From contig WION01000236.1 of assembly GCA_015039365.1 (NCBI GenBank), positions 1-64,000 on the forward strand: DNA of 64,000 nt, in the 5' to 3' direction. The first letter of the stretch is position 1. Every line of letters begins with the position of its first letter. The position numbers and the translations under genes were made by a program. Under the pieces are notes generated by a model. That model was not told the origin of the DNA. It ran no database searches and was given only the letters and a program-made list of their open reading frames with translations. Positions 56,191 through 64,000 of the stretch are shown here, in pieces. Source of the DNA: Amanita rubescens. Its lineage: Eukaryota; Basidiomycota; Agaricomycetes; Agaricales; Amanitaceae.

Positions 56191-57399
56191 AAGGTGGGAT
56201 CGATTTTGCCACACTCCAAGATATATATTGAGGAGGTCTTTTGCCGTGCCAAAATCGTCGAAACCCCATATCTTGAACCCAGTATGACAGCTTGTGGTGA
56301 AGGTTATGACTGCATGAATCGTCCCTGATGGAATAATGAACCTCTTGCTATCTTCAACTAGAAGAAGCTCGAGGTTTTCAAACTCCTCGATGGCGGTCAT
56401 CATCGAGAAGGTCAAGCTTGTGCCGGAAACGTATTTGTTGCAAAAGAGCTGAAGATTATGCGTCGTAGGCGGCCAGAAAAGCCATAACTTTTGTCCAGAA
56501 ATATGCTGTACAATTTGGGAGCACCCACAGTAGTCAATATGAGGGTCGGTAATGGACCCCCTTGGGTTGATAGAGCTTAACCATGCAGGTTGCTTGTCCT
56601 TCTGACACTCGTAAACGTGATCTGCGCTCCCTTCAAACGGCCCTGCGGTCAAGGAAAATTTTCCAAGACCTGCTTTTGTCGCCGGTATAGTCAAGGCTCC
56701 AAGGAGAGGACCTAGGTACCCGGGGTCTCCTGCCTGACACAAGGAAGACATAACCTCCTCGATGGAAAGGTGGTCTGCGGCACTTCCAAGCCCAAAATTA
56801 ACCTTGCTTATATGGGTCTTTTTTCTCTGGACGAGATCATATATTATGTGCACAAGTTCCGGTTTGGGAGTGACAGGCCCATGATCAAGCAGGCGCGCAT
56901 ATTTCATAGCAGGGCCATGCGGGACATCCGGCAATTGAACTAATTTTGCAAGGATATCATACCCACGGTCGTACGTTTGATGAACTTTAGATATAGGAGG
57001 GGCGTTCCAAAGGAGGTATTCCTGTAGTATCCAACCATTCCCTTCATGCGAAATGGTAGGGAGGTAATGCGTGTTATCGACGATGGTAGGGAGCGAAAGT
57101 GGTACCGTCTCCATTCGTAAACGCTTTTCGCCTCCGACCTTTTCATGATCACTATACATCGCCGTGACTCCCGCCAGGGTGCGCTTGTTACTCGAAGATG
57201 TGCCCCCAATTTGTTGATTATTCGAAGTGCTTCATTTGGGATCGGAGTATGACGTGGCCCTCCTCCATCGAAATACATACTCCTCCAGCACGAATAGCGC
57301 TCTTACAGCTGGATTCTGAACGATAGGCCCCTCCGCCAAAAAATACACATGTAGCAGGGCCTGAATTTCAAGTCCGACAAGCCTGACGTAACGGCATCA

Positions 57400-58183
57400 T
57401 TGGCATCACTCACCAGCACCAGCGCCATGCGGCGACATATCCCCAAGGCCGTCAAAGATGTTGCGCTTCACATGATGGATGAAGGACTTGTGGACAAACT
57501 TATATTTCGTTATACCGGTATCAGTGTGCGATCCTTGAAACGATTGCGGAAAACTTATCGTGAGACTGGAGAATTGGTGCAAGTGCGTGTTTGTGATGGG
57601 AGACCTCGTCTCCTGGATAGCTTGGATACCGCAGTGAGTTTTGTATCACTTTTCAGTCTCAAAACTTATCATAGCATAGTTCATTGAAGGCTGTATTGAG
57701 CGACAGCCAGACATCTACCTGAAGGAGCTTCAAGATCTTCTCCGTGAAGTCTGCCACGTTGATGCCTCACCAGCTACAATTTCAAGGACCCTACATAGAC
57801 GAGGATTCACGAAAAAAAAGGTAAGAAAAACAGTCTTAGATGTTCTACATCTGCTGAAGGAAACAGGTAACTCGTCTAGCTTCCGAACGTGATGAAATAG
57901 ACCGTGTCACCTACAAAATGCTTATCGGAGAGCATTTCAAACCCGCTCAACTTGTCTTTGTTGACGAAAGTCACTGCAACCGGACCACTTTTCGGCGGCA
58001 ATATGCATGGGCACCGTCTGGAACCCGTGCACGGAGACGAGACTTTTTTGTTCGTGGAGTCAAGTTAGTCAGTCTTTTTCTATGATGCGCGCTCTCAAAT
58101 TGAAAGTAGGTATTCCATCTTGCCGGCCTTATCCCTCGATGGGATTCTACATCTGGAAGTGATCAGTGGATACCCATACACCG
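57400..58183 (+). pseudogene. Truncated mariner-like transposase
   Basis: The N-terminal exon begins near 57400, with RHIPKAVKDVALHMMDEGLV, then YTGISVRSLKRLRKTYRETG, a helix-turn-helix typical of Tc1-like DNA binding. Later parts, separated by introns or stops, give RQPDIYLKELQDLL-like sequence (about 57700), HRRGFTKKK (about 57800), KMLIGEHFKPAQLVFVDESHCN (first catalytic Asp, about 57950) and YSILPALSLDGILHLEVI (about 58110-58165). After that the match stops and an unrelated segment follows. The second Asp and third acidic residue are not found, so catalysis is lost. Confidence 0.75.
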
Positions 58184-58406
58184 GCACGGGAGGTGCTTGC
58201 CCATATGTTTGTATGCCCATTGATGGTGGAGCAACAAATGAAGACGGTGGCACATTAGTGAATGGTGTTGCACGGGTTGGCATGTGCGGCATCGGGTATG
58301 GACTGTACGGAGCCAGATATGGGTTTATGTATGGATTGAAGGGATGAGTCGGAATCTGTGGATAAGGTGGTGCGTGTCCATTCATTGACTGTTGTTCCAT
58401 GTTCAA
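58170..58406 (-). other. Pro-rich antisense reading inside mariner element
   Basis: On the minus strand a 79-residue stretch from 58406 reads as a Pro/Tyr-rich sequence (HAPPYPQIPTHPFNPYINPY, then PHMPTRATPFTNVPP). It lies exactly where the transposase sequence breaks off. It could be captured or inverted DNA, or chance low complexity. Confidence 0.35.
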
Positions 58407-59406
58407 AGAGTGACAGACTCAGTCTGGGACAGATGGTGAGCTGCGAGCGTGCTGATCACTCGACGCTTGTCAGTGATCCTACTTATATACTTTTTCTGCA
58501 GAAGATATCGTACGATTTTTGTGATACAACCGGCAGCTATCTGTCTGGCGTCGACATATTCAATGGTAGAGCCATGACGAGTCGGATCTTATTCCGTCTT
58601 GGCACCTGAGAAACCCTCAGTGCCAAGTACTAGTAGTGAATTTCGGTTCCCATAGCCTTGTTGTCATTGTGAACACCATGAATGTAATGAGCATAGGCTG
58701 CTCTTGGATACTAGTACTACTCCTCACAACCACTCGCTGACAGCATTTGTATATTATCAATGACACGACGGGTAGCCTCAAGGTGATCACCGATGATCCC
58801 GTTACATCAGGCTTGTCGGACTTGAAATTCAGGCCCCGCTACGTGTGTATTTTTTGGCGGAGGGGCCTATTGTTCAGAATCCAGCTGTAACTGTGGGTGA
58901 ATGGTATACGGCTTGTTTCGGCAAGGGCATCGACGTTTCCCATCTCTACAATCTTCGTCGATAGAGCGCCACTCTGTGCAAGTCTTGTAATATATCGCAT
59001 GGGCGTCATGATTATCCCGTATTACGGCATGAGCATATTTCGTCTTTGCTATTTCCATCACAACTTCCTGGAACGGGGTTTGAACGGCAATATCTCCAAC
59101 GGAACCAATCGATTCGGCTGGAGCATGGGGTCCAACAAAGAGATTGTAGCATGTGTCCCTCTCCATGTAAGTGAACTTCATTTCCACCTTTTGAAAACCC
59201 TCTGCCGCCCGTGCAACTGTCAGCTACATTCAAACGTAAGGAAATCACTCTTACCGACAGCTCCAGTTCCTATCTCTCTGTTGACACTGCAGCAGCTTGT
59301 TTCAGACATTCCTTTTCCTGAGTCCTGACTCTGTTCCGAGGCGCAAAGTCCGTTGATCAGAGTGACAAATAGATACAAATAGGACATAGCGGGGTAGAAT
59401 AGTATA

Positions 59407-62400
59407 CTACTTCGGATCGCATCTCGCCAATCTGCTCGGCTCTATGGTGCATACCGGTGACCCTTTGTGACCGCGACGTCCCAGCGGAAAAGTACCATCA
59501 CGGTTGGGCTTGCAGGTGAGGTATAGTTCTCCGGCATTGTCACCGCTGATTACTACAACGTCCTGTCCCCTCGATGTCGGCATCTGGGGGAACAGGAAGT
59601 ATGATGGAATTATTATCGTCCGCTCCTTCGCGTTGACCTCAATCCCGCCCTCCATCTCGCCGGACAATATCAGCACTCTTTCCCCTTCGTAGAAGCCCCT
59701 CGCATACCCTCCGCCTTGTTCGAATGGGTTGGTTTTGCTGTTACGCACGTAGGCCCAAATGCGCTTCGCCACCAATCCGTGTTTCATCAGCCAGTTAGCA
59801 GGAAGGGCTTTGGGGATGACGTGACTGTTTACTTATAAGCTTGACCATAACTGCTTACCTTGGTTTTCATGAGAAATCATGGGCTCAACCCTTTCAAGCC
59901 GAGGAGGATCAATGACAGCCACTGGTTGAGAAGCCGTTGCTGGTGTTATTGGCGGGTCCTCCGGTCCACTTGCCCCAGGAGACGATGCCACGCAATCTCG
60001 TTGATCTACCTCAGGACCACCCTCTGGCGTCACAGGTTCATCAGCCCCAGGCGTTGTCGGTCTTGCTGGTTTTGCGAGTTCCCTATGCAAATGGGGAGGT
60101 AATCGATGCCCCATGGTTGCTGGTGTTTGATGAAGCCCGACGTGATATCGGCGTAGATCCGGACCGCCTTCTTCTCTGTTGCCAAAGGAATTCATTCGTG
60201 AATGTACATTACACAACGTATCGCTTACCCATTGAGCAGGAAATCAACGTGGACAGCCACAGGGAGAGCCCCCGAGGTCGGTTCAATAGACAGCATCTGT
60301 TGGCCCAAATGGTCTCGAATCCTGCCGAATAACCCCTTGTATGCGTGATTCCCTGTAACAACTACCCACGTGTTGATCAGTTCCTTGTAACGGTCGTGGA
60401 AGGCCAGAGAGCAATCCTTCTGCTCAACGCCGCCTTCAGTTGTTGAAACTACATTTAGAAACCAATGCGGTTCCCAGAACTGATACAGTCATTCGTTTGT
60501 TAAGCGCTCACAACAACATAATTACCTTCGTATTGGGAGGCTTGTGTCCGATGACCTCAACGCCGAAATCGGCGATGCTGCATACCAGACCGTGTTCATG
60601 ATAGTTTGGCGACTTGGGGTAAATTACTTGAACTACGTCGCCAACTTGAATGCGACGAGCGAATCCATGTTCAACACTGTCGTGCGGAATAAGTTGCCAG
60701 CTTTTCACGTCAAGCTGTTTTCAATGTTAATTCCTGTTAGACCAAGAGAGAAGGGGCATTCACGGACATGCTCTTTTTGATTGCGATCGAATACTGCAAG
60801 TTTTTCATCCGAAACGTCCACCACCCACCCTTCCCAGTCAAGGTTGGTTGGCACCATGGCCTTGACCTTGTCGCCCACCTCGTAGAACCTTCTGACGCGT
60901 CTTGCATCCACTTCCATTGCTTCTACACTATCGTTTAGCCGCACAACTGCATCTTCGAACCGAAGGTCCACGATCACTCCTCGTGCCATTCCTGCATCCA
61001 GTTTGATCTCCACTTTGTGACCAACTTCCAAAGGCGAAGCTATATGATTTTCGAATGACCATCGTATTAACTCTGCTTCGGATGCCGGAAAGTGTAAGGC
61101 CTTCGCTCCAATCGCCAACCCTTCCCCGAATAGCCTTAGTTCGCTGTGCTTGGGTACGACGCCGGTAGAATGCAATGCTCCAATTGGTACTGAAAAGTAC
61201 ACAAACGGTGGCAGAAAGCTATCGCTGCTATCAATTGTTCTTTTGCCGTAACGTTTTGCCAGTCGATACGTGCCAGGTTCGCCCCGCACCAGCTCACGGG
61301 GAGTCTTTGGATCCCACCACACGGTTTGATCCATCGGATGGGCTAATTCTGGATACGCGCCAGGCTTGACCCACGCCAGCTGGTGGGGAGTCTTCGGATC
61401 CCACCACACGTTTGGATCTAGCAGATGGGCTACTGTGGCATCTTCTGGATTTCCCAGTGCTCTGGGATGTAAAAGTCAAGGGCACCATTTTTTTTTTCGA
61501 CGTTTCTCCCTATCCCCATCTCTAGCAATGTTGCTCTCGATTGGGACCAAGAGGCGTGGGACAAGATGTATGGCGACTTGAGATTCGCTTATCCGCTTGG
61601 CCACATATCCCAGATCATTTGCGTATTTGATCAACCTCTCGTTCGGAACCAACCCCTCCAATTCCGACCTCCTCTTTAGTCTGACCCACAATCCAGGGTT
61701 TATAGACGGCATCATGCGACTCCCGTTGAGGGATTCTAAATGCTCCTCGACAGGTACAAAAAATATTTGGAGAGGATGAGGGAACGTGGATAAATTCTTG
61801 CACAGGTTCTTTACATAGTCCCGAGAAGCCGATTCAACATAGATCCACTGTCTGCTTCCAGGTGGCAAAAAGGTTGAAAAGGCCCATCGGGGTCGAGCTT
61901 TTAAACGATCCTGGAGAAGGAAGAAGCTTTCCTCTGCGGCACCGTCCTGCAACATTGAGGGGGCTCAGTAGAAAATTTCAAGCTATTTGAGCATAGACAT
62001 ACCAGTACACGAACCCTCCAAATGCCTGGATCATGCTCGTTTGGCATTCGCAAAGCGCGCTCAGCCAGCAAAGCAATCTCTTCAATCTCTCCCTCGTTCT
62101 CGATATCCGATTCAATGGCATCGTCTGCAGCAGCGGCTCGGGCTTCGTAACGATTGATCACGGCAGAAAGACGATCGTCCCTGGAGTAACCTTGCCTCTT
62201 GACAGACTGAACAGCTGTGGACATACTGTGAGCTACTGAACCATACTCAGCGCATACTGCGATCCTACATTCAGATTGGTTTTGGTCCTCGTCGTTGTGC
62301 TCGTCCCTGGAGTAATTTTTTTGTCTATTGACAGACAGCATGGCTGTGAGGATACTGTGAGCTACTGCCAACCGCTTGACGCATATGGCGCTCTTACATT

Positions 62401-62607
62401 CAGATGGGTCCTCGTCTTCCTCTTCATCACCTTCGAAATCTCCGTCTCCTATGGCGTCAATATTGCCATCAATGAAGTCTGGGGCACACTTTAGAATCCT
62501 CGTTGGACAGAAATTCTGACATAGTAGAACTTACATTCATTGTCGGAACCCTGCCCTTCAGAGCTACCTTCTCCTGCCTCGATGTCAAGAAAATTGGAAA
62601 CCCGAGT
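59407..62607 (-). pseudogene. Spt5-like NGN/KOW gene, arm B, nonsense mutation
   Basis: The counterpart of the arm A gene without the family-2 insert, so the NGN-like region reads on through LIKYANDLGYVAKRISESQ. The poly-A run near 61490 is one base shorter than in arm A, which puts the downstream KOW region in frame. However, a CGA in arm A is TGA here (C to T, at about 61475), giving a stop in that frame. Introns match those in arm A. Changes against arm A include Ser to Leu in NPG(S/L)W and loss of Leu-Asp before ERLIKY. Strictly broken, though by a single base. Confidence 0.75.
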
Positions 62608-64000
62608 CTTCAGAGTCCAGGATCAGCGTGCATTTTCATGCTGAGCGTGTTCCATACCTCAAGCCTCCTTCTCTTTTGACCAATTTCATTCCTCGTGCCA
62701 GTACGTGTTCTTTTGCCGGGCTATGGAGCAGCATTGAGCGAGTTTTTACATGCAGAGGTATACGCTGTTACCTGAACGTCCATATTAACGTCTTAGTGGT
62801 TTGCTGAGGAAAAGATCAGTCAGGACACCTGCCACGGGGTTCGAGACTTCGTCATCTTCCGTGCAAGCTCTTTACTCATGATCCGCAAACAACAACTTAC
62901 GCTCCAATGACTATGAAATGTCCAAACTAAGGTAGGCGAACTACACACTACGTGACACTGATGAACGCACAAAAGGGAAAAACCGCCCATCAAATCGCCA
63001 ACTGTGATCATACAGGCCACAACAACCCCATATAACAACAAAGTGCTTCCCGCGAAGTTTGCCCACCCGCCGTCGTGGGAGGATATGTAGCACTAGAAGT
63101 AGATGGTGTAATTCATAGTCACAGCCTTGTTAGCTCCGAATACAGCTTTCTGACACAGCCAACAGGGGCACTCTCGACAAAATCTACTCGGCTGTGTAGC
63201 TGGCATGGTTATGGGCGCTATCAATGATTGGCAAATGGATGAAGTCAGGTAGATAATTGGTTGGGAGGTGTGCCCGGCCTATCCCATTTAGTCTTACAGC
63301 GGGCCCACCTTGGAAATTATTCTGAATAAAGGTAAGCTCCGAGTACACCTTTCTGACGCAGTGAGCAGGGAATGCTCTCAACAAAATCTATTTTGCTAGT
63401 ATGTTTCTTAATCCAACAAATAACATACCACACTTGTTCTAAGAATAGTTACCTTGCGCAGCAAGGTCATCCCACAAGGTAAATTCACAAAACCTGCAAA
63501 ATGTGGGAAACAATTACAAAGTAACGATAAGATAAGATTACATGTCTACAACCCTCTACTTTTTGCCGTTATCCTTGTGGTAGCATCTGGTGCCCCAAGC
63601 TGTCAACCGTTCGCTTTATTATTCAACTATCCTCTGCTTATTTGCCGTTATCCCCAAATCTTATATGTCCACACTCTTTTCACCGGCTAAGTACAGAAGG
63701 ATTGTGGGGTTAATTGATCGCGCCGACGGATCGCTTCTGTGGCAGTGACAATCTTACATGTAGGCGGTCTCTTTCGTTCATTAACATTTGGCCGATAATG
63801 TACAATGTAGGTACCACGTATTCTAAATATGGTGCTTGATAGCTTGATATGCCGGATGACTACGAGTGTCTGCAAAAAAAAAGGAGAGACGCAAGATGCG
63901 GGCGGGAAGGAGAATAATAACAAAAAAGCATGTTATTGGTACATGATACGACGGTATGATACATTCCACATTACATTTTGGTATATTGATAGCTAATGTT
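62608..64000. other. Duplicated flank in arm B
   Basis: Reverse complement of 18441-19833; no gene recognised. Contains the same imperfect direct repeat block around GAGCTCCGAATACAGCTTTC and should hold the promoter of the arm B Spt5-like gene. Confidence 0.4.

Larger units (their letters stand above)
57306..58887. mobile_element. Mariner/Tc1-like element in arm B
   Basis: A 1582-bp element starting CAGCTGGATTCTGAAC, then TAGGCCCCTCCGCC, with an inverse end at 58887. TA lies at 57304-57305 and 58888-58889, and arm A shows the empty site CACAGTTAAGAGCG. The TIRs reach about 80 bp (to AAGCCTGACGTAAC). It contains a transposase on the plus strand that lacks its last third, so it is non-autonomous. 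Sequence differs from the element at 4363-6628. Confidence 0.92.
56191..59309 (-). pseudogene. JmjC-like gene, arm B, broken twice
   Basis: Nearly identical to the arm A gene. The N-terminal part (59309 to 58890) ends at TIHPQL, where the mariner element was inserted at a TA; the C-terminal part (57305 to 56191) retains the HxD string DPHIDYCG and the distal His stretch. The last about 35 residues are lost because the retrotransposon begins after NRSH. A frame shift relative to arm A near 57235 may also be present. The gene cannot make a complete protein, while the arm A copy can. Confidence 0.82.
56191..64000 (-). repeat. Inverted duplication, arm B
   Basis: Reverse complement of arm A from 56191 to the end of the window, still matching at base 64000 (counterpart of 18441). 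It lacks the family-2 element found in arm A at 20846 and carries instead a mariner element at 57306-58887. Its inner limit is the retrotransposon LTR, so the original duplicated segment may have been longer. Confidence 0.92.

Noticed and set aside
62820..62880. tRNA-like GGGGTTCGAGAC string near 62838 (and its mirror near 19600)
   Set aside because: The bases around the putative T-loop do not form a T-stem and no acceptor or anticodon stem can be drawn.
1..64000. CRISPR arrays or bacterial operons
   Set aside because: Introns, LTRs and eukaryotic transposon families show nuclear fungal DNA; no regularly spaced short repeats of CRISPR type were seen.

Overview
The window looks like a repeat-rich, accessory region of a basidiomycete mushroom genome (Agaricomycetes). 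This rests on short introns of about 45-60 nt with GT..AG ends and CTAAC-like branch sites. It also rests on gene families I recall as expanded in that group: a TET/JBP-like dioxygenase, a JmjC-like protein, Spt5-like NGN/KOW proteins and a HECT-like protein with Cys/His N-terminal motifs. The transposon content fits too: Helitron, Tc1/mariner, Copia, fold-back elements and solo LTRs. No alignment could be run. Family names come from motifs read by eye.

Layout. 1-4360: two weakly supported intron-containing hypothetical genes. 4363-6628: a Tc1/mariner element with very long inverted repeats and a broken transposase; a 664-bp solo LTR sits in its left repeat. 7353-16785: a Helitron with Rep, helicase and a C19-like peptidase region. 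It is broken by two stop codons and by a 2342-bp fold-back element with an exact 8-bp target duplication. 16.8-18.4 kb: a cluster of TGATCA palindromes and little else. 18441-27165 and 56191-64000: two arms of a large, nearly identical inverted duplication that runs off the right edge. Each arm carries an Spt5-like gene followed at about 100 bp by a JmjC-like gene. 27.5-40 kb: a broken hypothetical gene, a Copia pol fragment, an SDR gene fragment, a TET/JBP-like gene and a second fold-back element. 40-46 kb: a HECT-like gene split by a 3.1-kb TIR element and truncated at 46157. 46159-48976: a diverged member of a GGACTCC-rich element family. 48977-56190: a truncated Copia-type retrotransposon on the minus strand with an extra ORF before gag.

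Two non-autonomous DNA-transposon families stand out. Family 1 (8243-10584, 37230-39758) is made of near-complete palindromes with CACCT..AGGTG ends and 8-bp target duplications. Family 2 (20846-23329, 27896-30379, 50853-53342, and a diverged relative at 46159-48976) starts near CAGTACTTTAC, ends near GTAAAGACCTC, has GGACTCC-type subterminal repeats and makes 8-9-bp target duplications. Family 2 members interrupt reading frames that join cleanly when the element and one target copy are removed.

The two duplicated arms act as each other's empty-site controls. They date a family-2 insertion (arm A) and a mariner insertion plus a retrotransposon insertion (arm B) to after the duplication. The Spt5-like gene is also broken differently in each arm at almost the same place.
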